A DNA stretch of 5,904 nt from Candidatus Aminicenantota bacterium (GTDB taxonomy: Bacteria > Acidobacteriota > Aminicenantia > Aminicenantales > Aminicenantaceae). The position numbers and the translations under genes were made by a program. A model generated the notes under the pieces. The model saw only the letters and a list, made by a program, of their open reading frames with translations. It searched no databases and had not been told where the DNA came from. Positions 1 through 5,675 of this stretch are shown one piece after another. The stretch lies in assembly GCA_030620655.1 (NCBI GenBank), contig JAUXEH010000194.1:1-5904 (forward strand), read 5' to 3'. Each line of letters begins with the position of its first letter. The stretch's first letter is position 1.

Positions 1-590
1 AGGTCGTATTTCTTCCGGAGCACGTTCTTGAAGGCCGTGGAGGTCTGCACCCGGAAGCGTTTGTTGGTCCCGTGGTGAATGACCGTGACCTTGGCCGGAT
101 CCAGGGGATATTTCTCCAGCAGATCGTCCCGGGTAAACCGAGAGACCGCGATCACGCCGTCTGCCCGGGCGAGCGAATCGGCCGTCCGGGAGACCAGGCG
201 CCTCCGGGTGTCCTCGTCGGTCATCTCCGGGTGGTCCCTATAGAACAGGTCGTGCACGGTGACCACGGTCTTTCCGGCCGTGGGCAGGATGAGCGGCGTG
301 GACGAATGCGTCAGGTCCATGGGCGTGCGGAAGAAACGCCCGAAGGCCGGCTTCCCGAGCCCGAACCAGAGAGAGTCCAAGATCCTGCCGGGAATGTAAA
401 GATCGTGGAACCGCGCCCGGGCGAAGCCCGGAAGCATCTCCTTCGGGAACCGGACCTTGAGGGAGGAGGACAGCATGAAGTATTCGTTCTCTTTGTCGAT
501 CTCGGCGAGGGCCAGGAGCAGGTTCTTGAAGTACACCCCGATCCCGGTCTCGTCCTTGAGGAAGGACCTCAGGTCCAAACCGATCCGCAT
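1..590 (-). CDS. Glycosyltransferase, GT4-like family (N-terminal part, runs off the window)
   Basis: Translating the minus strand from the ATG at 588-590 gives 196 codons without a stop, continuing past base 1. The start MRIGLDLRSF, followed by TGIGVYFKNLLLALAEI, is the classic N-terminus of GT-B fold family 4 glycosyltransferases (G-x-Y-x-x-N-L-L beside the acceptor/nucleotide cleft). Further signatures are DLTHSSTPLILP, TVVTVHDLFYRDHPE (about residues 109-123) and ADGVIAVSRFTRDDLLEKY followed by KVTVIHHG, the usual run into the linker before the sugar-nucleotide-binding C-domain. That C-domain, with its EX7E motif, lies outside the window. Family members are usually about 350-400 residues, so roughly half is seen. 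No signal peptide or membrane segment is visible; such enzymes act on the cytoplasmic face in polysaccharide or glycolipid synthesis. Donor and acceptor cannot be told. An in-frame TGA lies 36 bases upstream, and the only other start, a TTG seven codons upstream, falls inside the promoter. No Shine-Dalgarno sequence precedes the ATG. It is transcribed away from the VWFA operon. Confidence 0.88.
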   Translation of the reverse strand, partial: MRIGLDLRSFLKDETGIGVYFKNLLLALAEIDKENEYFMLSSSLKVRFPKEMLPGFARARFHDLYIPGRILDSLWFGLGKPAFGRFFRTPMDLTHSSTPLILPTAGKTVVTVHDLFYRDHPEMTDEDTRRRLVSRTADSLARADGVIAVSRFTRDDLLEKYPLDPAKVTVIHHGTNKRFRVQTSTAFKNVLRKKYD

Positions 591-598
591 TTGGGAGT

Positions 599-627
599 AA
601 TGTATGCGCAAGCCCGAGAAAAGTCAA
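599..627 (-). promoter_or_regulatory. Sigma-70-type promoter of the glycosyltransferase gene
   Basis: On the minus strand, TTGACT (622-627) and TACATT (599-604) are separated by exactly 17 bases. This is close to the TTGACA/TATAAT consensus at the preferred spacing. The expected transcription start is near base 592, only about two bases before the A of the ATG at 590. With no ribosome binding site in between, this predicts a leaderless or nearly leaderless transcript. The assignment rests on motif match and position only. Confidence 0.7.
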
Positions 628-633
628 GGTATG

Positions 634-658
634 GGACACGTGTCCTGGAATCGGGACA
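634..658. promoter_or_regulatory. Candidate operator: perfect 12-bp palindrome plus a third half-site
   Basis: GGACACGTGTCC at 634-645 is a perfect palindrome. A further GGACA at 654-658 pairs with the TGTCC at 641-645 as a second, spaced inverted repeat (eight bases between the arms). The cluster sits just upstream of the glycosyltransferase -35 box, centred near -47 of its predicted transcript and near -98 of the operon transcript. This is a reasonable place for an activator or for a regulator shared by both promoters. The binding protein is unknown, and a short palindrome can occur by chance. Confidence 0.4.
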
Positions 659-702
659 GCGCATTGTGTGAAAAGCAACACGGCTTTGAAATGCTTACAG
701 CG

Positions 703-731
703 TTGACCCTGACATGCATCTCGACTATAAT
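703..731 (+). promoter_or_regulatory. Sigma-70-type promoter of the VWFA-M20-cutA operon
   Basis: TTGACC at 703-708 and a perfect TATAAT at 726-731 are separated by 17 bases (709-725). This is a near-ideal housekeeping promoter and one of the strongest matches in the window. The expected start is near base 738, giving a leader of about 15 bases before the ATG at 753. No comparable promoter is seen in the short gaps downstream, so it probably drives all five genes. Confidence 0.78.
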
Positions 732-740
732 GCGATCATG

Positions 741-745
741 AGGGG
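741..745 (+). promoter_or_regulatory. Ribosome binding site deciding the start of the first VWFA gene
   Basis: AGGGG at 741-745 lies seven bases before the ATG at 753, the usual spacing. It selects that codon over two in-frame upstream ATGs. The ATG at 714 lies within the promoter spacer, upstream of the predicted transcript start, so it cannot be used from this promoter. The ATG at 738 coincides with the predicted first transcribed base and would only work in leaderless mode. Confidence 0.6.
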
Positions 746-752
746 AACAATC

Positions 753-1910
753 ATGCGCAAGCTTACCATTATCCTGAGTGTGTTGTTGGCAGCGGCCCTG
801 CTGCCGGGCCAGCAGCAGTTCGACATCACGGTGCGGAACGTTAGCGTTCCGGTGCGAGTGTTCGACGGCGACCGTTTCGTGGACGACCTCACCCTGGAAG
901 ACTTCGAGGTCCTGGAGGATGGAAAGCCCCAGAAGGTCATGGCCCTCTACCTCACGCGGAAAGCCCAGATCGAACGGATGGAGGGCCGCGACTACATGCC
1001 CTACTCCGGAAGGAGCTTCTACTTCATCTTCCAGCTTTACGAGAACCATCCCCGCATTCTCGAGGCACTAAACTACTTCTTCTCGAACATATACGTGTCG
1101 GAAGACCAGCTGGTGGTCATGACCCCGCTCAAGGTGTACGAGCTCAACAAGGAGGCGGTGGCCAACAATCCCAAGGACAAGGTCGTGGAGTATATCCAGG
1201 GCATCATCCGCAAGGACACACTCACGGCCGCCCAGGAGTACAACTCCCTCATGAAGGACCTGGTGAGGAACGCACAAGGAGTCGCAAGGGGTGATGTGAC
1301 GAGCTCCCTGTCCCAGTACCGCCAGAACCTCCAGAAGCTGGAGCAGGTCACCGCCCAGGACGGGAAAAGGCTCGTGGGTTTCGCCTCCCAGCTCAAGCGC
1401 CTGGACGGGCAGAAGAATGTCTTCTATTTCTTCCAGAGCGAATACCGCCCCAAGCTGAGGCCCATGGCCCTGAGCAGCCTGCTCGAGCAGTATCAGGACA
1501 TACCGAACATCTACGGGGAGCTGCAGGAGCTCTTCACCTTCTACCACAAGGAGACCAACCTCGATGTCGACAGGGTCACACAGATCTTCGCCGACTCCTC
1601 CATCCTCTTCAACTTCATCTTCATCAACAAGCGGCCCGAGGGAGGCGGAGGCAGCATCCAGATGCAGGAGCAGTCCGAGGACGTGTTCGAGGTCTTTTCC
1701 AAGATCGCCCAATCCACCGGAGGCGCGATCGAGAGCTCCCAGAACCTTGCCGCCGCCCTGGAAAAATCGGCGGCCCTGTCCGAGTCCTATTACCTGCTGT
1801 ACTACTCTCCCGAGAACTACCGGAAAGACGGGAAATACAAGAACATAACCGTGAAGATCAAGGGCAAGGAATACAAGATCTACCACCGCCTCGGCTATGT
1901 GGCCGATTGA
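753..1910 (+). CDS. Exported VWFA-related protein, acidobacterial type (paralogue 1)
   Basis: A 385-residue exported protein of the acidobacterial VWFA-related family (TIGR03436 type); molecular role unknown. Residues 1-19 form a Sec signal peptide (MRKL, hydrophobic core, cleavage probably near LLPG/QQQ), with no lipobox and no later membrane span, so a periplasmic or secreted location is expected. Residues 24-70 are the family's N-terminal block, with VPVRVFDGDRFVDDLT, EDFEVLEDGKPQ and ALYLT. A VWA-like fold follows: strand 1 (SFYFIFQLYEN, 88-98), strand 2 (DQLVVMTPLKVYEL, 118-131), a mostly helical, charged middle (about 135-218), strand 3 (GQKNVFYFFQ, 219-228), strand 4 (ILFNFIFINK, 284-293) and STGGAIESS (321-329). 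The C-terminal block is YYLLYYSPENY...GYVAD (346-385). The MIDAS motif DxSxS, expected after strand 1, is replaced by QLYEN, so metal binding is unlikely. A glycine run (GGGG, 297-300) sits in the loop after strand 4. Starting at 753 gives a textbook signal peptide and a good ribosome binding site. First gene of the operon. Confidence 0.85.
   Translation: MRKLTIILSVLLAAALLPGQQQFDITVRNVSVPVRVFDGDRFVDDLTLEDFEVLEDGKPQKVMALYLTRKAQIERMEGRDYMPYSGRSFYFIFQLYENHPRILEALNYFFSNIYVSEDQLVVMTPLKVYELNKEAVANNPKDKVVEYIQGIIRKDTLTAAQEYNSLMKDLVRNAQGVARGDVTSSLSQYRQNLQKLEQVTAQDGKRLVGFASQLKRLDGQKNVFYFFQSEYRPKLRPMALSSLLEQYQDIPNIYGELQELFTFYHKETNLDVDRVTQIFADSSILFNFIFINKRPEGGGGSIQMQEQSEDVFEVFSKIAQSTGGAIESSQNLAAALEKSAALSESYYLLYYSPENYRKDGKYKNITVKIKGKEYKIYHRLGYVAD
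846..935 (+). repeat. Conserved N-terminal block of the VWFA trio, copy 1
   Basis: This encodes VPVRVFDGDRFVDDLT through EDGKPQKV. It aligns without gaps to 2022-2114 and 3292-3384 in the next two genes. Long stretches are nearly identical at the DNA level, including third codon positions: GTGTTCGACGGCGACCG is shared exactly with copy 3, and GACTTCGAGGTCCTGGAGGA with copy 2. This reflects tandem duplication and possibly gene conversion, not a mobile repeat. Confidence 0.65.
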
Positions 1911-1921
1911 GGAGTGAGTAA

Positions 1922-3184
1922 GTGAAACCGCTCAGACTCGCTTCGGCCATGCTTCTACTGTTCTGCGGTGCCGTGCTCGCCCAGCAGATCCTGCAGGAGA
2001 TCTCACAGGTCATCAACATCGAGGTGCCGGTGCGGGTGTTCAAGTCCGGCCGCTTCGTGGACGACCTGACCATCAAGGACTTCGAGGTCCTGGAGGACGG
2101 GGTGCCCCAGAAGGTCGAGGCCGTGTACTTGGTCCGGCAGGACACCGTGACGCGAGGGGAGGACAGACAGCGGAAGTTCCGCCCCCAGACCGCGCGCACT
2201 TTCTTCCTGTTCTTCGAGGTCTCGGAATGGGACGCCCGGCTGGGTGAATCGGTCGACTACTTCTGTAATAACGTGCTCCTGCCGCGCGACAGGCTCATCG
2301 CCGTGACGTCGGTCAAGACCTACCGCCTCAAGGAGGAAGGTTTCGCCCGGAAATCTCGTGAGGAGATCGCGGCGGAACTCAGGAGCCTCATCCGCAAGGA
2401 CACCCTTATCGGGGATGCGGAATACCGCACGGCACTCAAGGAACTGGCAGACATGGCCCAGATCCTGAGCTCTGCACTTGCGGCAGATGACCCCGGACGG
2501 CAGGACACAAACGCGCTTTCGACGCAAGGGATGAGGGGCATTCAGGCGGGCCTGCTGGAACAGGGGATCGATGTGGTCGCGACGCACTACATGTCTTATC
2601 TTCAGAGAGTGGAGACCCTGAGGGAGGTCAACGAGCTGCGCATGATGGACTTCGCTAGCTACCTCAAAGAACAGGAGGGCCAGAAATACGTGTTCCTGTT
2701 CTACCAGCGGGAGTACATCCCCATGATCGATCCCAAGATCCTGACTGCGGCCTCGTCCAGCCTGCAGGACGTGGGAGGCGTCGACCTCAACATGCTCCTG
2801 GCCGACGTGACCAACTGGTACAACCAGGACATGGGAACGGATGTGGAGCGGGTGAAGCGGGCCTTTGCCGACGCCTCCACGGCAGTGCATTTCCTCTTCA
2901 TCACCAAACCGGCCCCGAACATCCCCGGCGTCTATTTCCAGGAGCGCTCGAGCGACACCTTCACCCCCTTCGCCGAGATGGCCAAGGCCAGCGGGGGATT
3001 CATGGCCAGTTCCGCCAATCCGGACTTTCTCTTCAAGAAGGCGGTCGAGGCCTCGGAGAACTACTACCTCCTCTACTACGCCCCCAAAGACTACGCCGGG
3101 GACGGCAGGTTCAAGACCATCAAGGTGCGGATCAAGGGAGAGGGCTACAAGACGGTTCACAGGCTGGGGTACTTCTCGAATTGA
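1922..3184 (+). CDS. Exported VWFA-related protein, acidobacterial type (paralogue 2)
   Basis: A 420-residue paralogue of its two neighbours and the longest of the trio; role unknown. The start is GTG at 1922, seven bases after GGAG (1911-1914), a ribosome binding site that abuts the stop codon of the previous gene (gap 11 bases). This start gives a basic n-region (MKPLR) and a signal peptide ending AVLA/QQ (cleavage after residue 20). The cysteine at 15 is not in a proper lipobox because Phe precedes it. The N-terminal block INIEVPVRVF...DFEVLEDGVPQKVEAVYLV spans 31-71. The VWA-like core has strand 1 FFLFFEVSEWD (94-104), strand 2 DRLIAVTSVKTYRL (123-136), IRKDTLIGDAEY (157-168), GQKYVFLFYQREYIP (253-267) and AVHFLFITK (321-329). 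The C-terminal block SENYYLLYYAPKDY...HRLGYFSN closes the protein (378-420). The MIDAS aspartate is replaced by glutamate (EVSEW). A segment at about 183-222, rich in Ala, Gly and Gln, has no clear equivalent in paralogue 3 and accounts for part of the extra length. Confidence 0.85.
   Translation: MKPLRLASAMLLLFCGAVLAQQILQEISQVINIEVPVRVFKSGRFVDDLTIKDFEVLEDGVPQKVEAVYLVRQDTVTRGEDRQRKFRPQTARTFFLFFEVSEWDARLGESVDYFCNNVLLPRDRLIAVTSVKTYRLKEEGFARKSREEIAAELRSLIRKDTLIGDAEYRTALKELADMAQILSSALAADDPGRQDTNALSTQGMRGIQAGLLEQGIDVVATHYMSYLQRVETLREVNELRMMDFASYLKEQEGQKYVFLFYQREYIPMIDPKILTAASSSLQDVGGVDLNMLLADVTNWYNQDMGTDVERVKRAFADASTAVHFLFITKPAPNIPGVYFQERSSDTFTPFAEMAKASGGFMASSANPDFLFKKAVEASENYYLLYYAPKDYAGDGRFKTIKVRIKGEGYKTVHRLGYFSN
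2012..2116 (+). repeat. Conserved N-terminal block of the VWFA trio, copy 2
   Basis: This encodes INIEVPVRVF through EDGVPQKV. Its opening bases, ATCAACATCGAGGT, are identical to those of copy 3 (from 3282), and the following CCGGTGCGGGTGTTC is also shared. The GDRF loop of the other two copies is changed here to KSGRF. Confidence 0.65.
3032..3079 (+). repeat. Conserved C-terminal block, 46 of 48 bases shared with the next gene
   Basis: By direct base-by-base comparison, 3032-3079 and 4269-4316 differ at only two of 48 positions, both synonymous C/G changes. Both encode the same 16 residues, FKKAVEASENYYLLYY. The equivalent in the first gene is diverged (LEKSAALSESYYLLYY). Confidence 0.8.
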
Positions 3185-3197
3185 AAGCCGGGAGACC

Positions 3198-4421
3198 ATG
3201 AACAAAGCCCTAGCCCTGAGCCTGATCCTGCTGGCGGGGGCGGTCCAGTTCGGCCAGGACCTGCAGCACGAGGCGGTGCCCATCAACATCGAGGTCCCGG
3301 TGCGGGTGTTCGACGGCGACCGGTTCGTGGACACCCTCACCATAGAGGATTTCGAGGTCTTCGAGGACGGGACACGCCAGGAGATCGCGGCCGTCTACCT
3401 GGTGAAGAAGACCGAGATCCAGAGGGAAGAATCCGAACTCCCCAGGGACACGGCCCGGCAGGTCTTTTCCCCCCAGGTGGCCCGGCACTTCGTCCTGCTC
3501 TTCGAGATCCAGGAATATCTCCCCAAACTGGGCGAAGCCGTGAAATACTTTTTCGAAGAGGTACTCCAGCCGGGAGACACCCTCTCGGCCGTGACGCCGC
3601 TCAAGACCTACCACTTCAAGGACGAGGCCTTTACCAAAATGTCTAAGGCAGCCATGGCCGAGCAGCTCATCAGCAAGCTGAAAAAGGACACCAAGATCGC
3701 CAACGCCGAATACTGGTCCCTGAGCCGGGAGGTCGAGGACCTCATGGCGAGCACGGGGATCTTTTCATCCGGTGTGGGCGGATCCGAGATGATCGCCCTC
3801 AAGGACATGATGCTGCGGCTGGAACAGCTCCGGTATGTGGAAGAGAAGAATCTAAAGTCCTTTTCCGATTATCTCCGGACCAAAGATGGACAGAAGAACG
3901 TCTTCCTCTTCTACCAGAAGGAGGTCCTGCCGCAGATGTCCACGCAGGCATTGATGGACGCCTCCAGCGGCAACCCGAGCAATCCGGGTGTCTTGTTCGA
4001 CCTGATGGACCTGTATGACTTCTACCGGAGGGACATCACCTTCGATGTCAAATTGATAAAGCGGCTGTTCTCTGACTCCTCGATCACCATCCATTTCCTC
4101 TACCTGACCCGGATATCTTCCCGGGAGCTGGATGCCCAGCGCATGCAGAGCCTCCTGAGCCTGGGTCTCACGTATGTCGAGCAGTCAGAGGACATCTTCA
4201 GTGCCTTCAACGAGGTGGCAGAGGCCACCGGCGGGTATACTTCTAGTTCCAACAATGCCATGGATGCATTCAAGAAGGCGGTGGAGGCCTCGGAGAACTA
4301 CTACCTGCTCTACTACCGCCCTCAGGCCTACCGCGCCGACGGCCGCTTCCGCACCATCAAGGTCAGGGTCAAGGGCCGGAGCTACCGCGTCCTGCACAGG
4401 TCCGGCTACCTGGCGGACTGA
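3198..4421 (+). CDS. Exported VWFA-related protein, acidobacterial type (paralogue 3)
   Basis: A 407-residue paralogue with the same layout as the two before it; role unknown. The frame is open back to about 2865, but the ATG at 3198 is the credible start. It lies 13 bases after the previous stop, follows GGGAG (3190-3194, a rather short three-base spacing), and opens directly into a signal peptide (MNKALALSLILLAGA, cleavage probably after AGA). The N-terminal block INIEVPVRVFDGDRFVDTLT...EDGTRQEIAAVYLV spans 29-69. The VWA-like core has HFVLLFEIQEYLP (97-109), DTLSAVTPLKTYHF (127-140), LKKDTKIANAEY (161-172), GQKNVFLFYQKEVLP (231-245) and ITIHFLYLTR (296-305). The C-terminal block is FKKAVEASENYYLLYY...HRSGYLAD (358-407). 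EIQEY replaces the MIDAS DxSxS. The insert between strand 4 and the C-terminal block (SRELDAQRMQSLL, 308-320) is longer than in the other two. Confidence 0.86.
   Translation: MNKALALSLILLAGAVQFGQDLQHEAVPINIEVPVRVFDGDRFVDTLTIEDFEVFEDGTRQEIAAVYLVKKTEIQREESELPRDTARQVFSPQVARHFVLLFEIQEYLPKLGEAVKYFFEEVLQPGDTLSAVTPLKTYHFKDEAFTKMSKAAMAEQLISKLKKDTKIANAEYWSLSREVEDLMASTGIFSSGVGGSEMIALKDMMLRLEQLRYVEEKNLKSFSDYLRTKDGQKNVFLFYQKEVLPQMSTQALMDASSGNPSNPGVLFDLMDLYDFYRRDITFDVKLIKRLFSDSSITIHFLYLTRISSRELDAQRMQSLLSLGLTYVEQSEDIFSAFNEVAEATGGYTSSSNNAMDAFKKAVEASENYYLLYYRPQAYRADGRFRTIKVRVKGRSYRVLHRSGYLAD
3281..3386 (+). repeat. Conserved N-terminal block of the VWFA trio, copy 3
   Basis: This encodes INIEVPVRVFDGDRFV through EDGTRQEI. 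It shares the INIEVPVRVF start with copy 2 and the DGDRFVD loop with copy 1, so it looks like a mosaic of the other two. Confidence 0.65.
4269..4316 (+). repeat. Conserved C-terminal block, partner of 3032-3079
   Basis: This is the second copy of the 48-base segment encoding FKKAVEASENYYLLYY, with two synonymous differences from the copy in the preceding gene. The flanking sequence on both sides is more diverged. Confidence 0.8.
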
Positions 4422-4429
4422 GAGGCCCC

Positions 4430-5659
4430 ATGCCCGATTTAAGCCGCATCAACCAGCGGATCGACAGCTTTCGGAACGCCATGATCGACATACAGATCAG
4501 GCTCTGCGCCATCCCGGCCATATCCCCGGAAAGCGGGGGTGAGGGCGAGGCGGAGAAGGCCGAACTGCTGCTGGAATACCTGAACAGCAGCGGATTCGAC
4601 AGCATCGACCTGATCAAGGCCCCGGACCTGGACGTCTCCAGCGGCTACCGTCCCAACATCATCGCTAAAATCAAGGGCGAGAGCTCGGAAAAGACCATCT
4701 GGATCATGACCCACATGGATGTGGTCCCGGCCGGGGAAGTGTCCCTGTGGAAGGGGAATCCCTTCCGAGCCTGGGTGGAGGGAGGCCGGATCTACGGCCG
4801 CGGCGTCGAGGACAACCAGCAGGACATGGTGGCGTCCCTGTACGCGGTCAAGGCCTTTGTCACCGAGGGGATCCGGCCGCGTTACGATGTCGGCCTCGTG
4901 CTGGTGGCGGATGAAGAAACGGGGAACGAGAAGGGCATCGATTACGTCCTCCTGAATTCCGACCACTTCCGCCAGCAGGACCTGATCATCGTGCCGGACG
5001 CCGGCAACGCCGAGGGCACCATGATCGAGGTGGCGGAAAAGAGCATCCTGTGGCTCAAGTTCGAGACCCTGGGCACCCAGGCCCACGGATCCACGCCGGA
5101 GAAAGGGATCAACAGCTTCAAGGCCGCCTCGTTCCTCGTCACCGAACTCGACCGCCTCTACCGGATCTTCAGTGAGATCAACGCCATCTTCGAGCCCTCC
5201 ATATCCACCTTCGAGCCCACTAAAAAAGAGAACAACGTCCCCAACATAAACACCATCCCGGGCGACGACATTTTCTACCTGGACTGCCGTGTCCTCCCCC
5301 AACACGATGTCCGGGAGGTCCTGGGGGCGATCCGGGAGATGGCGGACACAGTGGAAAAGCGGTTCGGGGTCAGGATCACCATCGAGGAGGTCCAGAACTC
5401 ACCGGCCGCGCCGCCCACCCCCGCGGGATCTCCCGTGGTGAAGGCACTGCAGCAGGCCATCCGGGACACGTACGGGGTGGAGGGCAAGCCGGTGGGCATC
5501 GGAGGGGGGACCGTGGCCGCTTATTTCCGCCGCGCCGGCTTCGAGGCCGCCTGCTGGTCCAAGACAGAGGAGACCGCCCACCAGCCCAACGAGTCCTGTG
5601 TGATCGACAACTTGGTGGGGGACGCCAAGGTCTTCGCCCATATCTTACTGCAGCCCTGA
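4430..5659 (+). CDS. M20-family metallohydrolase (ArgE/DapE/carboxypeptidase-type peptidase)
   Basis: A 409-residue enzyme of the M20 clan, which hydrolyses amide bonds in small peptides or N-acylated amino acids with two metal ions, usually zinc. All key positions are visible: H95 and D97 in THMDVVP (metal ligand, and the Asp that orients the ligand); D128 in GRGVEDNQQ (bridging ligand); E162 and E163 in VADEETGNE (general base and ligand); D190 in IIVPDAG; and H384 in TAHQPNES. H219 in QAHGSTPEKGIN belongs to the lid/dimerisation domain (about 205-315), and GIGGGTVAA (356-364) is the usual substrate-carboxylate loop. Length is normal. There is no signal peptide or membrane segment, so it should be cytoplasmic. 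The second motif reads EDNQQ, where ArgE/DapE have D-M-K-G; I recall this from an unassigned 'M20 family metallo-hydrolase' subgroup, so I do not name it dapE or argE. Substrate unknown; a dipeptidase or deacylase are both possible. It starts eight bases after the previous stop, with GAGG at 4422-4425, so it is in the operon. Confidence 0.9.
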   Translation: MPDLSRINQRIDSFRNAMIDIQIRLCAIPAISPESGGEGEAEKAELLLEYLNSSGFDSIDLIKAPDLDVSSGYRPNIIAKIKGESSEKTIWIMTHMDVVPAGEVSLWKGNPFRAWVEGGRIYGRGVEDNQQDMVASLYAVKAFVTEGIRPRYDVGLVLVADEETGNEKGIDYVLLNSDHFRQQDLIIVPDAGNAEGTMIEVAEKSILWLKFETLGTQAHGSTPEKGINSFKAASFLVTELDRLYRIFSEINAIFEPSISTFEPTKKENNVPNINTIPGDDIFYLDCRVLPQHDVREVLGAIREMADTVEKRFGVRITIEEVQNSPAAPPTPAGSPVVKALQQAIRDTYGVEGKPVGIGGGTVAAYFRRAGFEAACWSKTEETAHQPNESCVIDNLVGDAKVFAHILLQP

Positions 5660-5664
5660 CCCTG

Positions 5665-5670
5665 AGGAGG
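5665..5670 (+). promoter_or_regulatory. Strong ribosome binding site for the CutA1-like gene
   Basis: A full AGGAGG lies five bases before the ATG at 5676 and 16 bases after the stop of the M20 gene it follows. It fixes the start of the CutA1-like gene. It is the only complete six-base consensus site among the operon's genes, so strong translation is intended, or was before the gene lost its centre. Confidence 0.7.
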
Positions 5671-5675
5671 GCAAC

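Larger units (their letters stand above)
591..752. other. Divergent intergenic control region
   Basis: This stretch separates the leftward glycosyltransferase from the rightward operon. It contains two outward-facing promoters whose -35 boxes (622-627 and 703-708) are 75 bases apart. Between them lies a palindrome with an additional half-site (634-658). The remainder (about 660-700) is relatively A+T-rich for this window. It shows only a weak five-base inverted repeat (AAAGC at 672-676 with GCTTT at 683-687), to which I assign no function. I see no RNA gene or small coding sequence here. Confidence 0.7.

Noticed and set aside
72..671. A 199-codon plus-strand open frame at the left end
   Set aside because: It is antisense to the glycosyltransferase, whose minus-strand translation has strong GT4 motifs. 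The plus-strand product is low-complexity and rich in Arg, Gly, Pro and Glu.
664..687. CRP/FNR-like site (TGTGTGA...AACACG) and a small AAAGC/GCTTT hairpin
   Set aside because: The arms match poorly, and the hairpin has only five pairs and no T-run. Neither exceeds what chance gives in an intergenic region of this size.
714..752. ATGs at 714 and 738 as starts of the first VWFA gene
   Set aside because: The ATG at 714 lies between the -35 and -10 boxes and would not be transcribed from this promoter. The one at 738 has no ribosome binding site upstream and would put extra residues before a normal signal peptide. The ATG at 753 has AGGGG at the right distance.
1922..1984. Lipoprotein signal in VWFA paralogue 2 (cysteine at residue 15)
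   Set aside because: The residues before the cysteine are Leu-Leu-Phe. Phe directly before the Cys does not fit a lipobox, and a normal signal peptidase I site (AVLA/QQ) follows.
2865..3197. Upstream extension of VWFA paralogue 3 by 111 codons
   Set aside because: The extension overlaps the 3' part of paralogue 2 in another frame and reads as Ser/Arg/Pro-rich out-of-frame sequence. The signal peptide and ribosome binding site point to 3198.
2003..3343. A 446-codon open frame on the minus strand, antisense to VWFA paralogue 2
   Set aside because: It lies opposite a gene with clear family motifs and a signal peptide. Its product is a His/Asp/Gly/Val-rich sequence with no recognisable domain, as expected when a gene with C/G-rich third positions is read backwards. 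It also crosses a gene boundary.
4439..5305. A 288-codon minus-strand open frame opposite the M20 gene
   Set aside because: The plus strand encodes every expected M20 active-site motif across this interval. The antisense product has no recognisable motif.
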